The notes under the pieces: generated by a model
The model's database searches: none
The model's input: the letters and a program-made list of their open reading frames with translations, nothing else
What the model was told of the DNA's origin: nothing
Shown here: in pieces, positions 1 to 9,249 of the stretch
How positions within the stretch are numbered: the first letter of the stretch is position 1
Layout: every line of letters begins with the position of its first letter
From: Camelus bactrianus
Lineage: Eukaryota; Chordata; Mammalia; Artiodactyla; Camelidae
Direction: 5' to 3'
Length of the DNA stretch: 64,000 nt
NCBI RefSeq assembly: GCF_048773025.1
Contig: NC_133551.1
Coordinates: 36,162,501 to 36,226,500, forward strand
Position numbers and translations under genes: made by a program

Positions 1-1300
1 CATCAAGACTATGTGGTTGGTACTGCCATTAAAATAGACAAAGAGATCAATGCAACAAAATAAAACACCCAGAAATGGGCCCATGTATATACATGGTAAA
101 CTGATTTTGATCAAAGACATAATGGCAATTCAGTGAAGAAAGGATAGGGTTTTTAGCAAACGGTGCTAGAACTGACACCATATACAAAAAATGAATTTTG
201 TCCTGTATCTGGTGCTACAGATTAACTTAACATAAAATGGATCGTGGCTTTAATGTAAAATGAAAAACAGTAAAGCATCTTAAAAAAAATGGGAGAAAAT
301 ATTTAAGACCTCAGGCTAGTCACGATTTCTTAGATACTAAGGCCATGACCCATAAAAGATTAAACTGATAAAAACTGACATCATTAAAACTACAAATTGA
401 TAAATTAGACTCCATCGTAATTAAGAACTCTGCTTTTCAAAAGACACTGTTAAGAAAATGTAAAGATAAGCCACAAAATGGGAGAAAATATTTGCAAATC
501 ACAGCTATGATAAAGAACTTGTAATGAGAAAATATGTAAAAACCTCATAAAACTCAATAAGGAAACAAAGAGCCCATTTTTTTAAATAGACAAAAGAGTT
601 AATAAACACTTCACCCAAGAAGATTTATGAAATATAGATAGGCAAATAAGAAGCATGGAATTTATTAGTCATTAGGGAAGTGCACACTGAAACCCCCTAA
701 GATTATTCCACATTATTAGAATAGCTAAAATTAAAAACAGTGATCACATCAGTTGTAGCAACTAGAATCATTTTGAAATACAGTTTGGCTTTCTTAAAAA
801 GTTAAATATACACCTACTATGGGAACTAGCCATTCTACTTCTAAGTATTTAACAAGGAGAAATAAAGGCATATGTCCAGATAAAGAGGTTTATATGAATA
901 TTCATACCAGCTTTATTTATAGTAGCCAAAAAGCAGCAAATAATGCAAATATCCATCGATGGTTAATGGATAAACTAAATTAAATGTGGTATAGTCATAC
1001 AATGGAATACTCCTCTGGAAAAAAACATGTACGTACACACAACATGGATAAATCTCAAAAGAACTATGCAAAGAAAAAATCAACACACATAAAAGATACT
1101 TACGTATGACTCCCCCAGATAAAATTCTAAAAAAATGTTAAATAATCTACAGTGACAGCAGATCACTGGTTCTTCGTGGGGCAGCGGTGGGGAGGCTGGG
1201 AGGGCAATAGTACAGCCTGAGGAATTATTAAAGGGCACAAGAAATCTTTGGAGGAATTATAAATACTCTTTATCTTGATTGTGATGATGGTTTCATGGAG
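1..1300 (+). mobile_element. Old LINE-1, ORF2 C-terminal part and 3' UTR
   Basis: The plus strand carries decayed L1 ORF2 C-terminal sequence followed by a long A-rich tail region. Recognisable landmarks are the stretch near 900-1020 (pictured as the 'viewed by Northern-like' L1 segment reading tttatttatagtagcc, then a segment about a changed site giving tggaatactcctctgg). The reading frame is heavily interrupted, and the left end runs off the window. The divergence suggests an old L1M-type copy; the exact subfamily cannot be fixed by eye. Confidence 0.75.
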
Positions 1301-1335
1301 ATATAGATAGATAGATAGATAGATCGATCTATCTA

Positions 1336-1370
<35 letters not shown>
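1301..1370. repeat. GATA/TATC palindrome followed by (TA)n
   Basis: A run of ATAG units meets a run of TATC units around the centre 1325/1326. Positions 1311-1340 form a perfect 30-bp palindrome, and pairing continues with mismatches on both sides. A (TA)n tract of about 30 bp follows directly. It lies in the 3' end of the old L1, a common place for microsatellites to grow. Confidence 0.9.
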
Positions 1371-1373
<3 letters not shown>

Positions 1374-1449
1374 AAAATTTCTCAAATTAGACACTTTAAA
1401 TATGTATAGTTCACTATATGAAAAATATCCGAGCTGGGAATGCCTTTTT

Positions 1450-2165
1450 TTCCCATTGTACCTTGACTGTTACATTCTTTCCACATCCCCTACATTCAAT
1501 CAGTAATTAATTCCTAACCATTCTATTTTTCTAATCTCATTCCTCTAGTTCCATAACCACTACCCTACACCATCTCTCACCTGCATTATAATAACCTCTC
1601 TCCAGTCCCCACCACTCCAATTCATTCTCCACCTTGCAGGCCGAATTAACTTTCTAAAACACGAACACAATTCATTAGCTCCTGCTTGCTCTGGAGATAA
1701 CATTTCAAACTCCCTTAATGTGACTCACCCTCCCCAACCTCCTTTCTGGTGATTTCCCACCTCACCCTTTCCTGTCCACCCATACTAATCAATAGTGCAC
1801 CAGGCTTATATTGTTTTGCACATGTTGTTCCAAGTCAGATAATCCCCTTCCTTTTGTCTTGCTCCAGCCCAATCATATGGAGCCTTTGCAACTCAGCTTG
1901 GGTATTATCCCTTCCGAGAAGTTTTCCCTAAAACCCTGTATTGGGTCATTCGGACTTCACTCAACTCTTGAGAACTTTTGCGTGCCTTACTGCAGGCACT
2001 AATCTCACGATCATATAACCTCCCTTACCAGACCAGAAAGAAGCCAACTGGATGAAAGCTTGAAAGCGAAGACCAAGTCTTGTTCATCCTTGCCTTCCCA
2101 GAGCCTACCACAGTGCCAGGCCCAGAACACATCCCAGATTAGTGAACAAATGAATGAACACAAGA
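1450..2165 (+). mobile_element. L2 LINE, 3' part
   Basis: This long L2 match includes the segment for the last part of the L2 ORF (1600-1720, with ccattctccacc-type text and 'tttctaaaacac'), the middle segment with gcacatgttgttcc (1815-1830), and the terminal UTR with agagcctaccacagtgcc followed by aatgaatgaac (2100-2160). It is in the sense orientation and runs to the normal L2 3' end. Confidence 0.75.
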
Positions 2166-3425
2166 GCTGGCCTGGATGACCTCCTCTTACACCTCCTGGG
2201 TTGATTCTGAATTCCACCTTATAAAAAGATGGGCAGGTGAGAGGTTAAATGATCTCTGTAGTACAATTTGGTAAAATGATTATTTTTAAATCCCTTTTTT
2301 AGAGGGGAGAGGGGTCCCGTTTTGGCAAGAAGTTTAAGGCAATATTCATTACCTCAAATTGTTTTCAAAACCGACTAAGTAACTGACTGTGATTTGAATT
2401 AAGTGAGAGGTTAGGGAAAAGGAACCAGATTCCAGGAAAAGACAAGGCCCATAGCAAAAATTCACACAGCCTGGAAGAAGGCCCAGTCTCCTCCCAGTAA
2501 ACTTCTTAATTTCATCCAGAAAGACACAGCTCTCCACCCTCTAGGTTATGCCCTTCTTCCAGTACACGTTATGACTTCCAAATCCAGATAGGGAGGCTCC
2601 CAACATCCCTTCCCCTCGAAATCAATCTCCAGGCCCTTCTCACCCTCTGATCTGTTCCCTCAATCATCCTTAATAAGAGGCCTCTGGGCCTCCTACAGGG
2701 AGGTCCTCCTCAGCTGGTCCCTCCCAGAGCCAGGCCAGTGGTCACCAGGTCAAGAGCCAAGCACAGGGCCTCATCAACAGGAGACTCCCAGAAGACCAGG
2801 AGGCAGTCAGAAGGCTGGAAGACCCAGCTGGCAACTTAAAAAGTTCAATTTTTGGATATACACTTGGTGGATCATAGGAAAGAGGGGAAAAGCAAGCAAA
2901 GCAAGGCAAAACTCTAACATCTACATAAAAGCCTCAAACTAAGAGAAGCCTTGCCTTCTTACTAATTTGCAATTCAAAACCATACTCATTTCCTCCCTCC
3001 TGATGTCCTATTTTAAAAATTAACCTAATGATGACAGCTCTCCCATATCTTGGAAATGACTCTTTAATTTAGAGATGAAATTACTTAAGACATAATAAGT
3101 ACTTTCGTGGAAAATAGCCCATAATTAGGGAAATTCACCATTTTGCAACGTGTTCATCCTTAAAAAGAAAGGAAATTCATGAAAACGTAGACACCTCTAG
3201 GCCTTTCCTACCCAGGGTAACTGTAGTTATCATCTAAACTAAACTGCACCTCAAACATGATCATAAGCTGCTGAAAGAGTTGAAAGGTAAAAGCAGCACT
3301 AGGCTTAAACTGCCTTAGGTAGCCAGACTGGAATTAAAAGGCTCAAAAATGCCTGTGGAAATGTCCTAAAACAGGATGGGGGTACAGAGGGCGGAGAGGG
3401 TGAGGAGATAGAGAGAGGCGTTAAC
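2166..3425. other. Unique non-coding stretch left of the CpG island
   Basis: No repeat family, RNA gene or coding exon is recognisable here. Small open frames (for example 2349-2537 minus, 62 codons) have no recognised domain. If the minus-strand exon candidate at 3763 is real, this stretch is the beginning of its intron. Confidence 0.4.
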
Positions 3426-3762
3426 ATAGTTAACTGGATACTGCGGGCAGAGGACCCCGGCTTTCAGACATCTTTTAGGCAACGCTGAGGACGCGGTAAA
3501 GGCCGACCCCTCTCTTGAATGGCCGTTCGCCTCACCCAGGAGTGGACACAGAAGACTCAACAAAGTCTTGGGAGCCAAAGCCCAGCTGGCCCTGGCGTTA
3601 AAAATTATGCGGCCTGAGGAGAAAAAGGAGGCGGCGACTGAGGGAAAGGGGAGGGAGGATGGGGCCTGGTGCGCTCTCCAGTTGGAGAACGTGCGCGCTG
3701 CGAGCCTGCGCGCCTGCTAAAGCCCCTTGTGCACACGTGGGACAGAGAAGAGGGTCACTTAC

Positions 3763-3840
3763 TTGTCCAGTCTGAAATTACATTTTAGTTAGCGGGGCTC
3801 TGCAGGTTACCGCGCGGAGCCGCTCCGCAACAGGGTTGGG
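3763..3840 (-). other. Candidate non-coding first exon, minus strand
   Basis: Read on the minus strand, sequence from the GC-box side ends with ggacaa followed by gtaagtga, a strong match to the donor consensus at 3762/3763. The presumed exon begins somewhere in the 3830s; the start is not visible. Its only ATG is followed at once by a stop, so it would be 5' UTR. This is inference from one splice motif and the promoter context; no acceptor or second exon was identified. Confidence 0.3.
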
Positions 3841-3867
3841 CGGTCCCCGGGAGCGGCAGCCGCCCGG

Positions 3868-3899
3868 CCCCGCCCCCCGCCCCGCCCCGCCCCGCCCCC
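3868..3899. promoter_or_regulatory. Cluster of GC boxes (SP1/KLF type)
   Basis: At least four CCGCCCC units follow each other almost without spacers. Such arrays bind SP/KLF zinc-finger proteins and are typical of TATA-poor CpG-island promoters. Confidence 0.75.
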
Positions 3900-3932
3900 G
3901 CCGGCTCCCCCCCACCCGTAAATCGCTCCCTG

Positions 3933-3946
3933 ATTGGCCCTTTGAA
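3933..3946. promoter_or_regulatory. Inverted CCAAT box next to TTTGAA (CHR-like)
   Basis: ATTGG (3933-3937) is the inverted CCAAT box bound by NF-Y. TTTGAA (3941-3946) matches the cell-cycle homology region bound by the MuvB core. The pair is common in genes switched on in G2/M, though the usual spacing between the two is larger, so a cell-cycle role is only a suggestion. Confidence 0.45.
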
Positions 3947-3956
3947 CCCTTGGCCC

Positions 3957-3966
3957 GCGCATGCGC
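3957..3966. promoter_or_regulatory. NRF1 site
   Basis: GCGCATGCGC is the perfect palindromic core recognised by nuclear respiratory factor 1. It sits 11 bp right of the TTTGAA motif, inside the densest CpG block. Confidence 0.7.
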
Positions 3967-4033
3967 CGGCCCGTGGCCTTCTGCCTCGCGCGCTGGGCTG
4001 GCGGGTGGCTCGCGCCGCTACCTCGACCCGGCT

Positions 4034-4042
4034 TTTCCCGCC
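4034..4042 (+). promoter_or_regulatory. E2F-like site
   Basis: TTTCCCGCC matches the E2F consensus TTTSSCGC. It lies just upstream of the TATA-like box at 4052 and strengthens the cell-cycle reading of the promoter. Confidence 0.5.
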
Positions 4043-4051
4043 TCCCTGGGG

Positions 4052-4058
4052 TTTTAAA
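4052..4058 (+). promoter_or_regulatory. TATA-like box
   Basis: TTTTAAA, framed by GC-rich sequence, is the only AT-rich core-promoter candidate in the island on the plus strand. It would place a start site near 4080-4090, in the ctcctctcagg pyrimidine-rich stretch that resembles an initiator. Confidence 0.4.
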
Positions 4059-4084
4059 GGCCCAGAGAAGGCTCCCTCCTCTCA

Positions 4085-4153
4085 GGCCTGGAGTTTCCTG
4101 CTCTGTGAACTCTTCTCGCAGAACTCGCCCACGCAAGCTCTCGGCAGTCGCTG
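4085..4153 (+). other. Candidate non-coding first exon, plus strand
   Basis: The stretch after the TATA-like box ends in cagtcgctg followed by gtgggtgt, an acceptable splice donor at 4153/4154. It contains no ATG, so it would be an untranslated exon. Start and end are inferred from motifs only; the next exon was not found in the window. Confidence 0.25.
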
Positions 4154-4227
4154 GTGGGTGTGTGTCAAAGGTGTATCCTGTAACCCCTTCTTAACCATGT
4201 ACCAAACACCAGGACTCTGACAGAGTG

Positions 4228-4560
4228 TTAACTAATAATAATATTTATTGAATGCTTACTGTGTGTCAGGTCATGTTCCTTTACTTAAATTTACTCGTCT
4301 GATTTTGTGACCAACCCTCAAGTCATGTCACAGTTTGTAAATCTACAAAACAGATGAGTCCCTGCCTTTGAGGAAGTTAAAATCTGGTGGGTCCTGGACC
4401 TGCCTCATTTAATTTTCACAATCCTTACCTTGCCATTAAGCTAAGTACTGTTTGTCCCTATCCTACAAATGCGGAGTGTCAGAAAGGTTTTTAGCTTGTT
4501 CTGAGACACAAAGCTAGTAACAGGAGGGAAGATTCCAACCTGAGCAGTATCTATTAAAAA
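4228..4560 (-). mobile_element. MIR SINE (5' and 3' parts, possibly two copies)
   Basis: The minus-strand MIR text starts with atttattgaatgcttactgtgtg (4240-4265), and after an unmatched spacer continues with the exon-like segment aatccttacc through caaagctagtaacaggag (4410-4525). The spacer may be diverged MIR or an insertion. Confidence 0.65.
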
Positions 4561-4574
4561 GACAGGCTCCCAGC

Positions 4575-4830
4575 CTGATGGGAATCAGATTTGGAAGATT
4601 ATTTAACAAGTCCAAACCCTTTATTTTCCTAGAAAAGGTGACAGAGGCCCAGTGAAAGGAAGTGATTTTCCAAGGACACACCGGTTCTGAGAGGTAAGCC
4701 TAGGTAATAACTGTGGTTTCACTGAGGTGGACTGTGTGCCACATGTCACTCTGCTCTCCCCATAACAACCCCAAATACATGGTCTTATTTGTCTTACAGG
4801 TGAGGATACTGGCTCAGTGAGGCTGAGGCC
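4575..4830 (-). mobile_element. MIR-derived fragments
   Basis: Two diverged pieces, one with gacagaggcccagtgaaagg (4640-4660) and one with acaggtgaggatactggctc (4796-4816), match the MIR segment that pairs with the tRNA-proximal half. Confidence 0.55.
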
Positions 4831-4859
4831 TCATGATTGGTTACATCTCTTAGGGGTCC

Positions 4860-5480
4860 TGGTTTGGGGAAGAAATTTTCCTCTTCCCCTCTAGGTTCTT
4901 CTGGCCCATTTACAAATTAAATCATGAACAGATTAACGGGAGAAAATCAAACAAAAGTTTAATAACATGTATACTTATGAGAGACCCAGAAAAAGCTGAG
5001 TAACTTCCAAAATGGCCAAAATCCTCACCTTAGATACCACATTCAACTAAAGATGAAAATGGTTGTTGAGGTTAGTGGGTCTTCAAAGGGGAGGAAGGCA
5101 ATTAACATGGAGATGGAAAAGCAGTTTTTGGTAAACAAATGTTTGCTGGGTCATGGAGAGACAGTGGGATACAGAGAGGAATTTAAAAATGAGAAACAAA
5201 CAGACTTTGCTGCGTTCCTCCCGGTCTACCACACCTAGTTCATGCTGTAGTTATCTATGATGATGGCTCCGTTCCTGGAGTAGGTCCTCAGCCTACATTC
5301 CTTAGGCAGCTAAAGGGGAGGCCAAAGTTTCTTAAGTGTTTTGGTCCTTGATTGTTTTGAGCTCGAAATAATCCACATGCCAAAGAGACACTTTGTGGTG
5401 GCAAGTTTTGCTCCCCTGCAGGGTTGTTTTCTTTCTTCTATACCATAATTGTTCACCTTCCTCTCCAACAAATATCTAAA
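4860..5480. mobile_element. Interspersed repeat, LTR-like, family not named
   Basis: The text from ttcctcttcccctctagg (4879) through gtttaataacatgtatac (4958) and catggagagacagtggga (5154) resembles a mammalian LTR repeat I have seen as a multi-copy element but cannot name. No internal retroviral region accompanies it, so it would be a solitary fossil. Confidence 0.4.
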
Positions 5481-5499
5481 GATCTAACCGTGGACTCTG

Positions 5500-5660
5500 G
5501 GAACATGGGAGGTCCTGGGATCTGGTTATGTGGACTTGTGTGAATCATAATGTACAATAGGAATAATTCACCTTATTTTTTCAGAATGACATAATAGATA
5601 TGGAAATACTTTGTAAAGTGTTAGATGCTGAATACGTGTAAGAGCATGCCTGCCAGATCT
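5500..5660 (+). mobile_element. MIR-like fragment
   Basis: The 3' half resembles MIR (ggttatgtgga... then ggaaatactttgtaaagtg at 5600-5618). The similarity is weak and short. Confidence 0.35.
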
Positions 5661-5859
5661 TCCTCAGTGTACCCCAGGAATAGAATAAATGAAATATGTT
5701 GGTTGCCTCATGAACCATGGCAGGAGTTCTCATCTTGGCTAGACTAGAATTAATGTGGGTTTGCTGCCTGGTCTTTATAGATGTCTCTGTTGCTTGGCTT
5801 TTTATACTTGACTTTTGGTTTATTTCCTCTTATTATCATACAAGTAGTAGTAATAATGA

Positions 5860-6085
5860 CAATAGCACCATGGCTGGAGCTCCAGCAGCCATCTTGGGCC
5901 ATGAGAGGATTTCAGGAATGAAAGCCATACACAGCAAAGACCCAAGGTGCAAAGACATGGGTTCCTAACACCATGCAGCCCCAGACCAACACCTGCTGCC
6001 CACTTCCATGTGTAAGAAAGGAACTGCTGTCCTGTGCATGACACTTTAATTTTGTTTTCTGTCCCATAGGGCCAAACCTAATCAT
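5860..6085 (+). mobile_element. LTR-like fragment, family not named
   Basis: The segment from agcagccatcttgggccatg (5884) to ggccaaacctaatc (6070) resembles the right half of a mammalian MaLR/ERVL-type LTR. Only this part is recognisable and no second LTR or internal region is seen. Confidence 0.35.
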
Positions 6086-6104
6086 ACATATGGCTCACGT
6101 CATG

Positions 6105-6240
6105 GAAATCATACAGCACCTCTATAAGGTACTGAATACAGAAACAGACCCAGAGAGAATAAATGACTTACTCAGGGTCACCCAGCGAAATGACTGAGGC
6201 ATGAATCTGAGGCTGATTCTCATTCTCCATTCAGTTATGA
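6105..6240 (-). mobile_element. MIR fragment
   Basis: The stretch from acagacccagagagaataaatgac to cagggtcacccagcgaaatg (6143-6190) is the MIR core region in antisense. Confidence 0.6.
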
Positions 6241-6311
6241 CCCACTGCCTATTATGAACAAACAAATCTACTTTTTTCTCATTTACTTCCATTCCATTCA
6301 TTTATTCTAGG

Positions 6312-6462
6312 AGATGGCAAACTTTTTCTCTAAAGGACCAAATAGTTAATATGACTTTGTGAGGCATACAGCTTCTGTTGCAACTACTCACTGCCTTTGT
6401 CGGGCGAAAAACAGCCACAGATAAAACAAGTGGATGTGACTATGCTTCAGTACAATCTTCCA
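6312..6462 (+). mobile_element. hAT-Charlie-type MITE fragment (MER58-like)
   Basis: The text ggcaaactttttctctaaagg (start near 6315), gttgcaactactcactgcc (6377) and the aaaacagccacagataaaac run (6409) matches a hAT MITE well known in placental mammals. One terminal end is missing, so no terminal inverted repeat pair or 8-bp duplication can be shown. The family name is from memory. Confidence 0.65.
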
Positions 6463-6691
6463 AAATCATACAATGGCCACTATGGCCCAGTGACCCTTAG
6501 CTTGGCCAACCCCAATCCTATTAGATTCTGATGTTTTATCACACAAGTGCATTGGAAATACATTACAGAAGGTGGGGGATTGTGACATTACAGGTACACT
6601 CACACTGTTGACCAGTATAAAGGCCAGCGAGTGACAGCCAAGTCCAGAAGAAAGATCCTTCGACTGATGATAATGAGATCTGGGCACTGAG

Positions 6692-7135
6692 TTGATATCT
6701 GCCATGAAACCAGATCTATATCCTGAACCCCAGTTTCCTCGGTTTTCCTATATTTTAGGAGCAAATAATGCAGACGTTAGCCATACTTCCCCATTTGCCA
6801 CGGCTGCAGGGAGACTGAGACGAGATGGTATACGTAATCATGTTTTGAAAGCTATAAATGTTATCCAGCTGTGTGTACACTGCTTCACCCTAGGGTCGTA
6901 TAGCCTCCTCTGTACCCCTCAGGTCCCTGACCTTACCTCTGTCATGGAACTCCTAGAATGTATCAAATGCCTAGCAGTTACTAATGCATCTGTTTGTCCC
7001 CAGTCCTCCTCTCCAACTCGGCATAAAGGGCTATTGTGTTGTGTTGGATTAAAAGACTTGATTATTGGAAAGTCTAGACGCCCACTCAGTTACTGCCGGG
7101 CAGCATGGGGATCATGCAAAGTCATTGTCCAATAG
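6692..7135 (+). other. 147-codon open frame, no recognised product
   Basis: This is the longest plus-strand open frame outside transposons. The deduced protein has no domain, signal peptide or composition bias I recognise. Part of it (6900-7010, with gtcatggaactcctagaatg) looks like diverged L2 sense sequence, which argues against a real gene. It has no visible promoter. A chance frame is the best explanation. Confidence 0.15.
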
Positions 7136-7139
7136 ACAG

Positions 7140-7430
7140 GTCACAGGTCACAGTTCACACCAGTGAAGTAGCACATCAGATTTAAGCAAGACAAAGCTCT
7201 GGGTTGGGAAACCCTGGAACCAGCTGAACTGGAAACGTGTGTAATTTCCTTCCTGCTCAGATGTTACGTGCAGCACTAGGAGGGAGACAGGAGACCTGGT
7301 GCTCTCCCTGGTGACCCATGGAGGCCTTCGGGTTCTCTAACTGCATTCTCTGAACGCTTTTCCTACCTTAACAACCTGAAAAGACGTATGTTCCCTGAGA
7401 TTCTTAGAGCTGTGCCACAGAAATAGGTAT
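7140..7430. other. Unique non-coding stretch
   Basis: No gene, RNA or repeat family recognised. Confidence 0.4.
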
Positions 7431-7435
7431 TGTTT

Positions 7436-7605
7436 TTTCATTTACTCATTCATACATTTATGTATTCACTCATTTAACAAAGATTTATTGAGTGCCTACT
7501 GTTCTAGACACTAAAGAGATGGTATTGAAAACAGATATTATCCGTGTTATCATGGAACTTACATTCGCAAAACAGACATTGAATAAATAAGCAGGTAGAT
7601 GTGTA
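7436..7605 (-). mobile_element. L2 3' end, antisense
   Basis: It begins with the tcattcatacattta repeats that are the antisense of the L2 tail and continues with aaagatttattgagtgcctac and a typical atggaacttacattc segment. Confidence 0.8.
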
Positions 7606-7689
7606 ATTGACTCAGTTGCAAGAAAGAAGGCAAATAGGATTCTGTGAGAGAGGCACATGATTTAGATTGAGGTTTAACTTAGACTGGTG

Positions 7690-7875
7690 ATTCTGAGAAA
7701 CCAGATGCTTTCCATACATTGTCTCAAGTCTTCAACAACCTTGTAAAGTGGTTACTCTCACAGCCATTGTACAAATAGGAAAACAAGCTCAGGGAGATTA
7801 AATGACTGCCCTAAGACTGCACTGTTAGTAAGTTTGGAGCAGGCTGTGCCCTCTCCAGTACTCTACCCTGCATAG
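7690..7875 (-). mobile_element. MIR
   Basis: Core text runs from caacaaccttgtaaagtgg through gagattaaatgactgcccta to gttagtaagtttggagcagg, giving most of a MIR in antisense. Confidence 0.7.
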
Positions 7876-7879
7876 CACA

Positions 7880-8165
7880 AACCAAGAGGATGAGACTTTT
7901 CCTACCTCCCACCTTTGCACACACTACGCCTCCTTCCACCTGGAAAGCCTCTCCCTCCATTCTTCTCTTGTTGGATTCACATTCTACCTTCAGTGTCTAG
8001 TTGAGGGCCTGCTTCCTCTGCAGAGTTCCCCCTCTAGGTGAGGCCTCAACACATCTCTTTTTTCCTAAGCATGTGCAACAGTCATCATGTATCACTCATG
8101 TGGCACTGACCCTGGGATCCCTTGTAAAGTTAATTTTCCTTTTCACATGCTTGCCCCAGTGCCCT
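7880..8165 (+). mobile_element. L2, internal to 3' UTR part
   Basis: Sense L2 text includes tttgcacacactacgcc, cacctggaaagcctctccc (7939) and the segment leading to tcacatgcttgccccag (8142). It is separated from a further L2 piece at 8380 by a MIR. Confidence 0.65.
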
Positions 8166-8221
8166 TGCTCACTCTCCTGTGAGCAGCGCAATGTTATTAG
8201 CACAGACCGACCCGGGTTCTT

Positions 8222-8335
8222 CTCCCAGTCCAACTTGTTTACTGAGTGACCTGGAGAAAATTATTTAACCTCTCTGAACTTTAGTTTCCTCAGAGAAAAA
8301 TAATATTTATCTCTTGAGATATAGCTTAAAACTTG
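8222..8335 (+). mobile_element. MIR, lying between two L2 pieces
   Basis: The core ctgagtgacctggagaaaat, then ttatttaacctctctgaac and tttagtttcctcag, is MIR in sense orientation. Its position between L2 segments that are collinear suggests it was inserted into that L2. Confidence 0.7.
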
Positions 8336-8379
8336 TTCCCCAGTGCTGAACAGATAGTGTTTCATACTTCTTAGTCTTC

Positions 8380-8495
8380 TTCCCAATCCCGTCCCTTAGA
8401 TGGAAACCTCTGGAGGGCAAGAACCATGCCTTCTACTTTATGGTCTCAGCAACCAGTTCAGCGTTCTGTAGTAGCAGGTATATCATGGGTGTGTA
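8380..8495 (+). mobile_element. L2 3' UTR
   Basis: Text tggaaacctctggagggcaag (8401) followed by a short tail with agcaaccagttcagcg is the terminal L2 UTR. It continues the L2 seen at 7880. Confidence 0.65.
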
Positions 8496-8499
8496 ATTA

Positions 8500-8955
8500 C
8501 GTCTGTGACAGTCCTTAACCTGCCTACTGGGTCCCTCACTCCTAATGAAACTTGTTTTCTCCTGTCTTTCTTCCCTTTGTTCTTTCTCAACTTAGACTTT
8601 CTCAATTTAAGCCTCCCTTAAACTCGACCCTCTGGCAGGAACAGGTGCCACTGCATCCACACTCCCTCTCTTCCAAACCCACACTGTCATCTCAGGAGGA
8701 AAATAACTGAAATAGTTCACTGGAAATCTGACAGATGGTCAGTAAGGGGGAACTACTGACTAGAAAAGCTTCTCAAGTCCCCACCCTAACCCCCACCTAG
8801 AGCCATATTTTATATACAAAATCATTCGTGTCCTCAATTCTCTTCCCTAAAGCATGCCAGTAGCTCATTTCCAAAGATGGGGAAACTCTCCAACTTATTT
8901 TATTACTTGCCTGCTGCTTATTACTTGCTCTCTGTCTGCCTTCCTGCCTTATTCC
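8500..8955. other. Unique non-coding stretch, pyrimidine-rich
   Basis: No gene or repeat family recognised; 8520-8700 is C/T-rich. Confidence 0.35.
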
Positions 8956-8959
8956 AGCT

Positions 8960-9075
8960 CTTCAGTCAACAAACGTGTGCTGAAGACTGGCTAAGTGCTG
9001 GGCCAGAGCTGGATGCTATACTAAAAGCACAGATAAAGTGCTCAGGGCACCCGATGGTAAGAAGAGTGGGTACCG
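8960..9075 (-). mobile_element. L2 3' end, antisense, diverged
   Basis: The segment agtcaacaaacgtgtgctga (8962-8981) and gctaagtgctgggccagagc match the antisense L2 terminus. Confidence 0.5.
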
Positions 9076-9084
9076 GGTACAAAG

Positions 9085-9245
9085 GGAAAAGGAAAGACTG
9101 CTAACGCTTACTGGGCACTGGCTCTGTACCTCCACATGCAGGGTCTCAGGAATTCCTCCCCAACCACCCACACGAGGGAGTAGGGATTCATGCCGCAAGA
9201 ACAGAGGCTCACAAAGGCAGAGCAGCTTGCCGGAAGTCATCTATC
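9085..9245 (-). mobile_element. MIR
   Basis: Antisense MIR starts at gctaacgcttactgggcact and ends with gcagagcagcttgccggaag; the middle is diverged. Confidence 0.6.
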
Positions 9246-9249
9246 AAAA

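Larger units (their letters stand above)
3430..4165. promoter_or_regulatory. CpG island, probable bidirectional promoter
   Basis: GC content and CpG density rise sharply compared with the AT-rich surroundings, most strongly at 3780-4050. It contains stacked GC boxes, an inverted CCAAT box, a TTTGAA motif, an NRF1-type palindrome, an E2F-like site and a TATA-like box, annotated separately. Potential splice donors sit on both flanks, pointing outward (minus strand at 3763, plus strand at 4153). CpG islands in mammals usually mark promoters of broadly expressed genes. No downstream coding exon was recognised on either side, so it may serve a lncRNA or a gene with a very long first intron. Confidence 0.75.

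Noticed and set aside
3933-3946. Identification of the island as the promoter of a known G2/M gene
   Set aside because: The CCAAT plus TTTGAA motif pair is suggestive, but no matching coding exon could be found on either side.
3807-4136. 109-codon minus-strand frame and overlapping plus-strand frames in the CpG island
   Set aside because: Arg/Gly/Pro-rich composition follows directly from the GC-rich DNA; frames are open on both strands at once, which indicates low stop-codon density and not coding.
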